Positions 53,659-62,219 are shown, counted from the stretch's first letter. The stretch: DNA of 64,000 nt from Novispirillum itersonii (GCF_014205675.1 NZ_JACIIX010000002.1:357208-421207); one strand, 5' to 3'. Numbers and translations: made by a program. Notes: generated from the letters alone by a model not told the origin.

Positions 53659-55260
53659 ATGGCCGGGAAAAAACTGATGTTCGGTCCGGGGCCACGTCGG
53701 GTCGCCGGGCTTCCTCCGGCGGCGGCGGCCGCTCTTTCGGAAGGGACGGCCCGGCAGGCCCTGTCAGGAGATCCGCCATGGACGGTGCTGATCGTTGATG
53801 ATGAGCCGGAGGTCCACCGCATTACCGAGCTGGCGCTGTCGGGGTTCCATTTTGCCGGACGGGGGCTGGAGTTCCTGAATGCCCAGTCGGCGGAACAGGC
53901 CAGACTGTTCCTGACGGAACACGACAGCATTGCCGTGGTGCTGCTGGATGTGGTGATGGAAAGCGAGCACGCCGGGCTGGAGCTGGTGCGCTGGATCCGC
54001 GAGGATCTGGGCAACAGCCAGATCCGTATCGTGCTGCGCACCGGTCAGCCGGGGCAGGCCCCGGAGCGCGATGTCATCGCGTCCTACGATATCAACGACT
54101 ATAAGGAAAAAACGGAACTGACCGCCCGTAAGCTGACAACGCTGATGTTTGCCTGCCTCCGGGCCTGGCGGGATATCAACGCGCTGGAGGCCAACCGGCG
54201 GGGGCTCAACCTGATCATTCAGTCCAGTCAGGACCTGTTCCGCCAACAGTCGATGGAGCGGTTTACGCTGGGGGCGCTGGAGCAGCTGGGGGCTCTGCTG
54301 CAAAGCAACCGGGGGGCTTTTTTCGGAACCCTGGACGGGGTGGCGCTGCATGGGACCGGCAGCGGGCGTGGCCTGAGCACCATTGCCGGGATCGGGCGTT
54401 TCAAGGATGCCGGGGATATTGATCTGGAACGGGTCCTGCCTCCGGCACTCTACCGCCTGCTGGATGGGTCACCGGTGGTGGAAGGGGTGCTGCATCACGA
54501 GACCTCGGTGATGTGTGTGTTCCGCAGCTATTCGGGATCGGTCAATGTTCTGTACCTCGATGGTCTGGAACGCCCGAAGGATGTCGATACCAATCTGGTT
54601 CAGGTCTTCAGCCGTAACATCGCGATTGCCTTTGATAATCTGGAGATGGTCAACACCATCGACGCCACCCAGCGCGAACTGTTGCAAAGGTTGGGCGAAG
54701 CGGTGGAAAGCCGGTCGCAGGAAACCGGTAACCATGTGCGCCGCGTTGCGGAACTGAGCTGGATTCTGGCCCGGGCGGTGGGCATGGATGCCCGGGAGGC
54801 GGACGTAATCCGGCAGGCCTCTCCGCTGCATGATGTCGGGAAAATCGGGATTCCCGACGACATTCTTCACAAGCCGGGCAAGCTGACCCCGGAGGAATGG
54901 GAGCAGATGAAATCCCATGTCGAGATCGGGGAGAGACTGCTGACCGGATCCGATCTTCAGGTGATCCGCTGTGCCGCCAGCATCGCCGGAAACCATCATG
55001 AACGCTGGGATGGACTGGGGTATCCCCGTGGGTTGAAAGGCGGGGAGATCCCGCTGGATGCCCGCATCACCTCCATTGCCGATGTCTTTGATGCTCTGTC
55101 CAGTGCCCGGTGCTATAAACCGGCGTGGCCGCGCGAGGATGTTCTGGCCTATTTTCAGGCGCAGCGGGGCCAGCAGTTTGATCCGGTCCTGGTCGATCTG
55201 CTCTTTGCAAACATCAGCGCTATCGAGGACCTGTATCAGCGTCTGGGGGATGATGTCTGA
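53659..55260 (+). CDS. Response regulator with REC, DUF3369 and HD-GYP domains (predicted c-di-GMP phosphodiesterase)
   Basis: 533 residues. Receiver domain at about 40-165 with IVDDEPE, phospho-acceptor Asp97 (LLDVVM) and the conserved Lys (YKEKTEL). A DUF3369 (GAF-like) middle section follows, then an HD-GYP domain with His391-Asp392 (LHDVGKIGIPDDILHKPGKL), NHHERWDG and Gly454-Tyr455-Pro456. Catalytic residues are intact, so it should hydrolyse c-di-GMP when phosphorylated by the upstream PAS kinase, tying a cytoplasmic signal to motility or biofilm. GGGGGGAGGAAG precedes the ATG. Confidence 0.93.
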   Translation: MAGKKLMFGPGPRRVAGLPPAAAAALSEGTARQALSGDPPWTVLIVDDEPEVHRITELALSGFHFAGRGLEFLNAQSAEQARLFLTEHDSIAVVLLDVVMESEHAGLELVRWIREDLGNSQIRIVLRTGQPGQAPERDVIASYDINDYKEKTELTARKLTTLMFACLRAWRDINALEANRRGLNLIIQSSQDLFRQQSMERFTLGALEQLGALLQSNRGAFFGTLDGVALHGTGSGRGLSTIAGIGRFKDAGDIDLERVLPPALYRLLDGSPVVEGVLHHETSVMCVFRSYSGSVNVLYLDGLERPKDVDTNLVQVFSRNIAIAFDNLEMVNTIDATQRELLQRLGEAVESRSQETGNHVRRVAELSWILARAVGMDAREADVIRQASPLHDVGKIGIPDDILHKPGKLTPEEWEQMKSHVEIGERLLTGSDLQVIRCAASIAGNHHERWDGLGYPRGLKGGEIPLDARITSIADVFDALSSARCYKPAWPREDVLAYFQAQRGQQFDPVLVDLLFANISAIEDLYQRLGDDV

Positions 55261-55333
55261 CGGGCTGTCTTTCTGCCTGCCGGTGCTGTAAGGATCGCTA
55301 TGGATCGCACGGCCGGTGATGGAAAGAATGGAT

Positions 55334-56578
55334 ATGTCTGAGGGGATGTCCCTGCTGACGTTGGTGGTGTTCGGGCTGGTTTATCTGGGGATGGCGGTTG
55401 GCCGTATTCCGGGGCTGCTGGTGGACCGCACCGGAATTGCCGTTCTTGGGGCTATCATTCTGATGGCCGCCGGGGTGATGGATGGTCCGGCGGCGCTCAG
55501 GGCCGTTGATTTCTCCGCCCTGCTGGTGTTGGCCGGGCTGATGGTTGTCTCGGCACAGGCCGGAGAGGCCGGGGTCTATGAGTGGTGTGCGGCCCGGCTG
55601 GCGGTATCCCCTTTGGCCCCCTGCCGCCTTCTGGGGGTGGTGGTTTTTGTCTCCGGCGGGCTGTCGGCGCTGGTCACCAATGACGTGGTTGTGTTTGCGG
55701 TCACGCCGCTGCTGTGTGCGGGATTGCTGCGGCGTGGGCTTGATCCCCGGCCGTTTGTGCTGGCACTGGCGCTGGCCGCCAATGCCGGATCGGCACTGAC
55801 CCCGATCGGCAACCCCCAGAACATTCTGATTGCGCAGGCGGGGGCTTTGCCCTTCTGGCCCTTTGTTCTGTTCTGTCTGCCGGTGGCCGTCGCATCCCTG
55901 CTGCTGATCTGGGCGGGAATGGCGGTGTTCTGGCGCGGGCGTTGGGTGTTGCCGTCCGGCCCGGCTGCGGGATCTGCCGTAGCGGCGATCCCCCTGAACC
56001 GGCATGGCCTGATCAAAACCGCCGGGGCGGCGGTGGCCCTGCTGGTGATGCTGTCGTTGCCGGTGCCGCAGGCGCTGGGGGTGACGGTGGTGGCCGGGGC
56101 GCTGTTGATCAGCCGCCGTCTGGCCACCCGCCGCACCCTGCTGTTGGTGGACTGGCCGTTGCTGATCCTGTTTGCCGCGCTGTTTATTGTCACCCATGCC
56201 GCACAGATGACCGGGGTGCCGTCGCAGGTGCTGGCGGCGCTGGGCGAAGCCGGGTTGTCTCTGCGGGATCCATGGGTTCTGTCTGCGGTCGCGCTGATCG
56301 GATCCAATACGATCGGCAATGTTCCGGCCGATATGTTGGTGCTGTCGTTGCTGCCGGACCGGGATCCACTGTTCCTGCATGGGTTGGCCCTGCTGTCGAC
56401 ACTGGCCGGAAATCTGCTGATCACCGGCAGCATGGCCAACATTATTGCGGTTGAGGCAGCGGCCCGTCAGGGGATCCGGATCGGGTTCCTGACCCACGCC
56501 CGCAGTGGTGTGCCCCTGACCCTGCTGACCCTTCTGCTGGCGGCGGGGCAGCTGGCCCTGATGGGAATGAAACCATAA
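55334..56578 (+). CDS. ArsB/NhaD-type ion transporter (SLC13-like permease)
   Basis: 414 residues, about eleven hydrophobic helices, two inverted halves: ALVTNDVVVFAVTPLL with SALTPIGNPQNILIAQ in the first, and GSNTIGNVPADML with LITGSMANIIAVEAA in the second. These motifs define the ArsB/NhaD/citrate superfamily. Substrate unknown; no arsenic genes are nearby. Several in-frame starts cluster here (GTG 55316, ATG 55319, 55328, 55334); the last has GGAAAG at the right distance. An overlapping 13-codon frame with AAGGA begins at 55300. Confidence 0.82.
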   Translation: MSEGMSLLTLVVFGLVYLGMAVGRIPGLLVDRTGIAVLGAIILMAAGVMDGPAALRAVDFSALLVLAGLMVVSAQAGEAGVYEWCAARLAVSPLAPCRLLGVVVFVSGGLSALVTNDVVVFAVTPLLCAGLLRRGLDPRPFVLALALAANAGSALTPIGNPQNILIAQAGALPFWPFVLFCLPVAVASLLLIWAGMAVFWRGRWVLPSGPAAGSAVAAIPLNRHGLIKTAGAAVALLVMLSLPVPQALGVTVVAGALLISRRLATRRTLLLVDWPLLILFAALFIVTHAAQMTGVPSQVLAALGEAGLSLRDPWVLSAVALIGSNTIGNVPADMLVLSLLPDRDPLFLHGLALLSTLAGNLLITGSMANIIAVEAAARQGIRIGFLTHARSGVPLTLLTLLLAAGQLALMGMKP

Positions 56579-56684
56579 GCGGTTTGGCAACTCCTTGTGG
56601 TTCTTGCATTTTGTGACCTGCCCCTTCATCTTGAAAGGGAAGGAACCGTGATGTTCCGACCGGAAATGTCCTATGGAGGGGCCA

Positions 56685-57623
56685 ATGACCGACCAAAACA
56701 GGCGCTACTCTCCTTTCCCGACCTCAGCCGAGGACCGCCGCACCCACGAAGAGCGGCAGGCCCGTAAAACCACGCCGCAGACGGAGTCTGACAGCTACCG
56801 TCTGGCCTTTGCCGATGTCGATTTTCTGACCACCCGTGATCTGCGTCCGGTGCGTCTACAGCTGGAAATGCTGAAGCCGGAAATCCTGCTTCAGGATGAA
56901 GGGGTGGTTTCGACGGTTGTGGTGTTCGGCAGTGCCCGGATTCCGGAACCGGACGTCGCCCGGCAGCGGCTGGAAGAGGCCCGGGCCACGGCGGCCGCCA
57001 CTCCCGCGGATGCGGCGGCACAGCGGGCCGTGACCATTGCGGAACGGATCGTTGAAAACAGCCGCCATTACACGGTGGCCCGTGATTTTGCCCGCAAGGT
57101 GTCGGAGCACAGTCAGGTGCCGGGGCATCGCCGTTATGTCGTCTGTACCGGCGGTGGACCGGGGATTATGGAGGCGGCCAACCGTGGGGCGTCTGACGTT
57201 GGGGCTGACAGCATCGGGCTGTCGATCGTGCTGCCGCATGAGCAGTTCCCCAACGCCTACATCACTCCGAAGTTGAGCTTCAATTTCCACTATTTCGCCG
57301 TCCGCAAGATGCATTTCCTGATCCGGGCGGAGGCTCTGGCCTGCTTCCCCGGTGGCTTTGGCACCATGGACGAGCTGTTTGAGGCCCTGACTCTGATCCA
57401 GACCGGGAAGATCCAGCGGATTCCGGTGCTGCTGTTCGGAAAGGACTGGTGGCAAAAGGTGATCAACTTTGAGGCGTTGGTGGAGGAGGGAACCATTTCC
57501 CCCGAGGATCTGGACATCTTCCACTTCGTCGAGACGGCCGAGGAAGGGTGGAAGATCATCACTGATTTCTACAACACCCACCCGCATCCCAACCGCTGGG
57601 CTGAACCGGGGATGGGGCCATAA
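56685..57623 (+). CDS. LOG family protein (Rossmann-fold nucleotide hydrolase-like)
   Basis: 312 residues. The LOG signature PGGFGTMDE is at about 222-230, with the Rossmann elements VVFGSARIPEP and CTGGGPGIMEAANRGA. LOG enzymes release cytokinin-type bases from nucleoside monophosphates in plants and hydrolyse nucleotides in bacteria; the old name lysine decarboxylase is wrong. This is the long form with a ~60-residue N-terminal and a C-terminal extension. The ATG at 56685 has GGAGGGG. It ends in a strong terminator. Confidence 0.9.
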   Translation: MTDQNRRYSPFPTSAEDRRTHEERQARKTTPQTESDSYRLAFADVDFLTTRDLRPVRLQLEMLKPEILLQDEGVVSTVVVFGSARIPEPDVARQRLEEARATAAATPADAAAQRAVTIAERIVENSRHYTVARDFARKVSEHSQVPGHRRYVVCTGGGPGIMEAANRGASDVGADSIGLSIVLPHEQFPNAYITPKLSFNFHYFAVRKMHFLIRAEALACFPGGFGTMDELFEALTLIQTGKIQRIPVLLFGKDWWQKVINFEALVEEGTISPEDLDIFHFVETAEEGWKIITDFYNTHPHPNRWAEPGMGP

Positions 57624-57644
57624 GTCGTATAAGGCAGAATTAGC

Positions 57645-57673
57645 AGGGGCCCGCCGGAAGGGCGGGCCCCTTT
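57645..57673 (+). terminator. Rho-independent terminator of the LOG gene
   Basis: AGGGGCCCGCC and GGCGGGCCCCT form an 11-bp GC-rich stem around a 5-nt loop, followed by TT. A further TTTTTT run follows at about 57713. Confidence 0.85.
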
Positions 57674-57758
57674 GCTGTGTCGGGAAAGACGGTCTGCCTC
57701 CGGGAGGGCGGGTTTTTTCCCCTGTACCGCTGATACCTGCGGTGACGTCCTCAGACGG

Positions 57759-58298
57759 TCAGCTCAGATCAATCTGGCCGATGGTCTTGGTAATGGTGGC
57801 GGCAAGACCGCGCAGGATGCGGTCGCCGGTGACGCCGCCATCCCCTTCCATCCGGTCGCCGATGATCAGGCGCAGGGCATCAACATGCACGCGCAGAACC
57901 GGCCAATGGCTGGGGCGGGGGGCATTCTGGACCGCTTCGATAAAGCGGCACAGATATTTGCCAACCGCAGTCATCAGCATATAATTGAAGCTGCCGCCCT
58001 GTCCCTTGATGTCATGGACGATGGTGAACAGATCGGCGAGCAGGGGCTTGGCATCGTCCCCGGTGCAGTTTTCAATCTGCTCCAGCAGGGCCTGAGCCCG
58101 GCGCAGGTCGTCTTCCACCCACTCCAGATAGGACGGTGCCAGATTGGCGATGATCTGTTCGGCCTTTTCCAGCAGTTCGGGATTCACGCCGTCCGCCGAG
58201 ATGCGGACCTTGTCGCGCAGATTGGTCGGCGGGTGAATGACTTCGACCTTGGTCGGCGGTTTGATAATGGTGGCTGCCACCGGTTCCTGATTATCCAT
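57759..58298 (-). CDS. Hpt (histidine phosphotransfer) domain protein
   Basis: 179 residues, mostly helical. The phospho-acceptor is His95 in FTIVHDIKGQGGSFNY, the H-x-x-K-G pattern of Hpt domains. A ~40-residue N-terminal tail precedes it and there is no kinase, receiver or output domain. It lies downstream of two single-domain response regulators on the same strand (gaps of 338 and 261 nt), suggesting they exchange phosphoryl groups. No histidine kinase is adjacent. Confidence 0.82.
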   Translation of the reverse strand: MDNQEPVAATIIKPPTKVEVIHPPTNLRDKVRISADGVNPELLEKAEQIIANLAPSYLEWVEDDLRRAQALLEQIENCTGDDAKPLLADLFTIVHDIKGQGGSFNYMLMTAVGKYLCRFIEAVQNAPRPSHWPVLRVHVDALRLIIGDRMEGDGGVTGDRILRGLAATITKTIGQIDLS

Positions 58299-58636
58299 AT
58301 CTCAGCTCCGTCCAATTCTTGGTGCGCCGGGCACATTCTTGCCCGGGTCAATACACTGTAAACGGCCCGGAATCTTCAGAAGACAATCGGTACATATACG
58401 GATATGTGGCCGGTTCTCTTCCAAACGTCAGGCAGCATACATGTGATCCGAGCATTCCACACCCATGGTGAAAATGCACCAAATTCCTTGGGTACTTCGC
58501 CACCGGATCCCCTGCGGTACAGCCGGGTATGGCTGAAACAGAGAGGAGAGAGAGCGGGAGCCGGTTTTGGAAGGAAGAAAGAGTGTGTCGGTACAGACAG
58601 AAGTCCGGCGTCGGTGATGGCCATTGCCCGGAGGGA
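58299..58636. other. 338-bp gap between Hpt and response-regulator genes
   Basis: No gene is supported. ACATAT-ACGG-ATATGT (58392-58407) is a perfect 6-bp inverted repeat about 95 bp upstream of the Hpt start and may be an operator or part of its promoter. A purine-rich GAGAGGAGAGAGAG run occurs at about 58542. Confidence 0.4.
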
Positions 58637-59197
58637 TCAACCCCCGAGCAGGGCTTCCACTTCGGCCTGCCTCAGGCCGCCGCCGGTTTCCGGCTGGGGG
58701 ACGGCCTGTAGGTGGGCCTTCCGGCGTTCCGGTCCCTTCCAGTCAATCTGGCGGCGACGGCGTTCCGGGCCGAAATAGAGGCCGGCACGGATGAAGGGCC
58801 GGGGTTTATCGATAATCGATTTGATGCGGGAGTACAGGTCCTTGGTCGAGATCGGCTTGGCCAGAAACTCATGGACCCCGGCATCGCGGGCTTCAATCAC
58901 CCGGTGCATTTCGGTATGGCCGGTCAGCATGATGATCGGCACGAACGGATTGGGGCTGTCCTTGCCGGTGCGGACCAGACGCACAAAGTCCAGCCCGTCC
59001 AGTGGGGACATGTTCCAGTCACAGATGATGATATCAGCGGGGAAATGGCGCAGTTCTTTGAAGGCGTCCGCTCCGTCAGCGGCTTCGTGGACGTTTTTCG
59101 ATCCCAGCGCATGCAGAATGGTTTTCACCAGCGCACGCATATGCTTGTTGTCGTCCACAACCAGAAAATTCAGACGCTCGAGATTATAACCGCTCAT
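58637..59197 (-). CDS. Single-domain response regulator with C-terminal FGPERRRR tail (paralogue 1)
   Basis: 186 residues. CheY-like receiver with acidic pair in VVDDNKHM, phospho-acceptor Asp60 (IICDWNM), Thr92 and Lys114 (FLAKPIS). The start at 59197 follows AGGACGG. After the receiver a ~55-residue tail contains RPFIRAGLYFGPERRRRQ and KGPERR, also found in the next paralogue; there is no DNA-binding or enzymatic output. Probably works by protein contact or as a phosphate shuttle with the nearby Hpt protein. Confidence 0.9.
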   Translation of the reverse strand: MSGYNLERLNFLVVDDNKHMRALVKTILHALGSKNVHEAADGADAFKELRHFPADIIICDWNMSPLDGLDFVRLVRTGKDSPNPFVPIIMLTGHTEMHRVIEARDAGVHEFLAKPISTKDLYSRIKSIIDKPRPFIRAGLYFGPERRRRQIDWKGPERRKAHLQAVPQPETGGGLRQAEVEALLGG

Positions 59198-59458
59198 TGC
59201 CGTCCTGTTCTGATGGGCTGTTCCGGTCCGGACACTGCGGGCCGCCTCTCTGCCGTCACACGCTCTCCACCCCCCGTGGAAAGGCCCGGCCATGCAGCCG
59301 GGGCGGTATCAGGCAGCGGTTGTCAGTCCGCTTCTGGCCGTCGGGTCCCATCTTAAAGCCCCAACACAGAGAAACACTATATCTCAGAGTGGCTGTTTTC
59401 AGAAAGAGGTTTAAAGCCACCCCGGTGACCACACGCGGCGGTGGAAGTTCCGGTCTGG

Positions 59459-59947
59459 TTATGCCTTGCGGCGGCGGTCCGGCCCCTTCAGGGGCACCTG
59501 ACGGCGGCGGCGGTCCGGGCCAAAGTAAGATCCTGAGCGGACAAACGGGCGCGGGGACAGCAGGGTCGCCTGTAGGCGGGTTTGCAGGGTCTTGGCAGAA
59601 ATCGGTTTGGCGATGAATTCATGGACCCCGGCATCACGGGCTTCCAGAACAAGGCGGAGTTCGGTATGTCCCGACAGCATCAGGATTGGCAGATGCGGGT
59701 TCGGGCTGTCAGGGCTGGTGCGGACAACGCGGGTGAAGTCCAGCCCGTCCATGGGAGCCATATGCCAGTCAACAAGGGCGATATCCGCCGGAAAATGGCC
59801 AAGAGCCTTCAGCGCATCCGCCCCGTCGGCGGCTTCCTCAATCATCCGGCAGCCCATGGAGGCGAGAACGCTGACCAGCAGGCGGCGGAAGTGGGGGTTG
59901 TCGTCAACAACCAGAACGCGGATGGACTGAAGACTGAACTCGTTCAT
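59459..59947 (-). CDS. Single-domain response regulator with C-terminal FGPDRRRR tail (paralogue 2)
   Basis: 162 residues. Receiver with VVDDNPHF, Asp60 (ALVDWHM), Ser in LSGHTE and Lys114 (FIAKPIS); about half the residues match paralogue 1, including HFPADI, DGLDF and EARDAGVHEF. The tail RPFVRSGSYFGPDRRRRQ and KGPDRRR is shorter but clearly homologous. The two arose by tandem duplication. It is the first gene of the minus-strand group, with its promoter presumably in the 114-bp gap before the DASS gene. Confidence 0.9.
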   Translation of the reverse strand: MNEFSLQSIRVLVVDDNPHFRRLLVSVLASMGCRMIEEAADGADALKALGHFPADIALVDWHMAPMDGLDFTRVVRTSPDSPNPHLPILMLSGHTELRLVLEARDAGVHEFIAKPISAKTLQTRLQATLLSPRPFVRSGSYFGPDRRRRQVPLKGPDRRRKA

Positions 59948-60061
59948 CGGACGGATCCTGACAGGCAGCCGCAGGGAAGGGGGAGCCCGGAATTCGGTGC
60001 GGCGGGAAAGTATGGCTTATCTTAATGGTTTGCCCGGCGGACGGCAATCGACAGGGCGGCT

Positions 60062-61453
60062 TTACGGCAGCAGCCCCATCAGTTTCCACCACGCGTAGGT
60101 TAAGGGCCAGACCAGTACCACCGTCAGGATCAACAGGGCCAGCGTATAGCGGGCAGCAGGTTGTATCCGGACACCGCCAAGCTGCATCGCCAGAATCAGG
60201 GGCGGGACCTGATAGGGCAGGACGATGCTGGAATAGCCGACGGCCTGCGTCATCAGGGTCATGGTCAGTGTCGTGCCGCTGGCCTCGGCCATCGCCTGTG
60301 CCATGGGGGTCATGATGGCCGGGGTGCCGGGCACGGTCGCCCCCACGGCAACCGCCGTGGTGAGAAGCACCTGTGACAGCCAGGACAGAACCGGGTGGTC
60401 GGCAGACAGGGGCATGATGGTCAACAGGCTGTCGCCCAGGCGGTTCCCCAGCCCTGAGCTGGCAAGCACCGCGCCCAGTCCCATCAGTCCGGCGATATAG
60501 TACAGGGATCCGTGGCTCATTTTTTCATTGAAGGCCGCCATCGGTACCAGCGGGCGGGGCGGCAGCAGGCAGGCCGCTCCGCCGGCAAGGGAAATCCACG
60601 CCGGGCTGATGCCGTGCCAGCGATCGGTCAGCCACAGCAGCAGGGTTACCGCCAATAGCAGGGACAGGCGCTTTTCTTCGGCGCTCATCGGGCCGGGAGC
60701 CGCTTCCTGCGCCTGCCGGGGCGGATCTTCGGCAAACATCTTCCAGGTTACGCCGACAATCAGCAGGCATTTCAGAATGCCAAGGGTGGGGAAGGCGGCG
60801 ATCAGCCAGGAAAAATAGTCGAAACTCAGGCCGTACAGGCGTTCTGCGGCCCCGGTCATCACGTTATTCGGCACAACGGCGGGCAAAATGCCGACGGCGG
60901 GCCCCAGACCCATCATTCCGGTCATCAGGGCCATGCCGGTGCGGCCCCGGCTGTCCGGGGCATAGCCAAGGCGGTCCGCCAGCCCCATCACCACCGGCAG
61001 CATCAGCATGACCCGCCCCATACTGGACGGCATGATAAAAGCGAGAAGCATCCCGATTCCGGCAATGCCCCAGCACAGGGCCAGCCAGCTGGTTCCGACC
61101 CGGCCGACCAGCGCGTGGGCCATCCGTTCCCCCAGCCCACTGCGCTTGACGGCCATTCCCATCAACAGCCCGCCGAACACCAGCCAGAAGGCTTTGGAGG
61201 TGAAGCCAGAGAAAATCTCTTCTGCCGGGGCCACTTTCAGAAGGATTGCGGCGGCAAAGAAGAGGATAGCCGTTGCCGCCTCGGGGATCGCCCCGGTCGC
61301 CCACAGAGTCAATCCGCCGAGCACGACGGCGGCGGCATGCCACTCCGTTGCGGCCCCTGCCGGAAAAGCATGCGGCCACAGGGCAACAAAGACGGAGCCC
61401 AAAAGGGCAAGGGCCGTAAAAACGGAAACAGGCTTAAGCGGGGAGGCAGGCAT
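60062..61453 (-). CDS. DASS-family (SLC13) anion:sodium symporter-like permease
   Basis: 463 residues, about twelve hydrophobic helices. Family features: LWATGAIPEAATAILFF near helix 2, FTSKAFWLVFGGLLMG, a polar hairpin with IMPSSMGRVMLMLPV, and a C-terminal GTPAIMTPMAQAMAEASG. Typical cargo is di- or tricarboxylate, but the usual SNT signature is altered, so specificity is uncertain. It is divergent from a LiuR-like MerR gene. A TTGACC/TACTGT promoter with 16-bp spacing can be read on the minus strand at 61487-61514. Confidence 0.85.
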   Translation of the reverse strand: MPASPLKPVSVFTALALLGSVFVALWPHAFPAGAATEWHAAAVVLGGLTLWATGAIPEAATAILFFAAAILLKVAPAEEIFSGFTSKAFWLVFGGLLMGMAVKRSGLGERMAHALVGRVGTSWLALCWGIAGIGMLLAFIMPSSMGRVMLMLPVVMGLADRLGYAPDSRGRTGMALMTGMMGLGPAVGILPAVVPNNVMTGAAERLYGLSFDYFSWLIAAFPTLGILKCLLIVGVTWKMFAEDPPRQAQEAAPGPMSAEEKRLSLLLAVTLLLWLTDRWHGISPAWISLAGGAACLLPPRPLVPMAAFNEKMSHGSLYYIAGLMGLGAVLASSGLGNRLGDSLLTIMPLSADHPVLSWLSQVLLTTAVAVGATVPGTPAIMTPMAQAMAEASGTTLTMTLMTQAVGYSSIVLPYQVPPLILAMQLGGVRIQPAARYTLALLILTVVLVWPLTYAWWKLMGLLP

Positions 61454-61569
61454 GACGGAACGCTCCGGGGGCGAGAGACCGCAGACACAGTACGGAAATG
61501 GCGGGGGTGGTCAATTCCTCTGTCTGGCCCGGCTCTCAGATGACCTGCTGAGGGAGTCCCACCCTGAAG

Positions 61570-61622
61570 CCTTTCCGTTACGGAAGTTCTGGACTTGCCT
61601 TTACGTTTACGTAAACTATAGC
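61570..61622 (+). promoter_or_regulatory. MerR-family promoter/operator between the DASS gene and its divergent regulator
   Basis: TTTACGTTTACGTAAA (61600-61615) is a 16-bp palindrome with one mismatched pair and contains the perfect GTTTACGTAAAC. It lies between TTGCCT (61595-61600) and TATAGC (61617-61622). It closely resembles the LiuR consensus I remember (TTTACGTTAACGTAAA). A second palindrome, TTCCG-TTA-CGGAA, sits just upstream near 61573. Confidence 0.7.
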
Positions 61623-61677
61623 CAATGATCTTGACCCGGATCGGTGCCGGGGTGACGCACTTCAGGAGAGACCTGTC

Positions 61678-62109
61678 ATGAAGATGGCTGCCGGAGCCCC
61701 CGCCACATCTGACCGCCATGCGGCTGCGCTGGAGCGGGAGTTCAGCATTTCCGAGCTGGCTGCCGAATTTGGTGTAACGGCCCGGGCGATCCGTTTCTAT
61801 GAGGATAAGGGATTGGTCTCGCCGCGCCGGGATGGCCAGCGCCGCCTCTACAGTCCACGGGACCGGGTGCGGCTGATCCTGATTCTGCGGGGCAAGCGGC
61901 TTGGGTTTTCTTTGCGCGAGATTCAGGAAATTCTGGATCTTTATGATGCGGAACCGGGGGAAGCCGGGCAGCTGCGCCATCTGCTGGGCAAGGTGCAGGA
62001 GCGGCGGATCAGTCTGGCCCGCCAACGGGAAGACATCGACAGCATTCTGCATGAGATCGACCGGCTGGAGCAGCAATGCCTTGACCGTCTGGAGGCGCAG
62101 GGGGAGTGA
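61678..62109 (+). CDS. MerR-family regulator, LiuR-like
   Basis: 143 residues. N-terminal MerR winged helix (FSISELAAEFGVTARAIRFY, EDKGLVSPRRDGQRRLYS) followed by RLILILRGKRLGFSLREIQE, a stretch typical of the LiuR branch that controls branched-chain amino acid and acyl-CoA catabolism. There is a long C-terminal coiled coil and no cysteine-based metal site. The ATG at 61678 has CAGGAGAG upstream. It very likely autoregulates through the palindrome about 65 bp upstream; whether it controls the divergent permease is inference. Confidence 0.88.
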   Translation: MKMAAGAPATSDRHAAALEREFSISELAAEFGVTARAIRFYEDKGLVSPRRDGQRRLYSPRDRVRLILILRGKRLGFSLREIQEILDLYDAEPGEAGQLRHLLGKVQERRISLARQREDIDSILHEIDRLEQQCLDRLEAQGE

Positions 62110-62163
62110 TCGGGGTTTCTGTCCGCAGAGGACAGACTCTTTGAGTCCGGTAAATAAGGTGCT

Positions 62164-62210
62164 TCCAAATTCTCAAATTGGAGATATATTCTCCCGTATG
62201 GGAATTTGGA
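62164..62210 (+). promoter_or_regulatory. Nested inverted repeats upstream of the XRE-cupin regulator
   Basis: TCCAAATTC (62164-62172) and GAATTTGGA (62202-62210) are perfect 9-bp arms. Nested between them, GGAGA-TATAT-TCTCC (62180-62194) is a perfect 5-5-5 palindrome. The inner TATATT may be a -10 element. The placement, ending 9 nt before the start codon, suits autorepression by the encoded XRE protein. Confidence 0.55.
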
Positions 62211-62219
62211 GACCGTGCT

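Noticed and set aside
55334..56578. Arsenite efflux (ars) locus
   Set aside because: The permease has superfamily motifs only; no ArsR, ArsC or ArsA homologue lies nearby, so arsenic resistance cannot be claimed.
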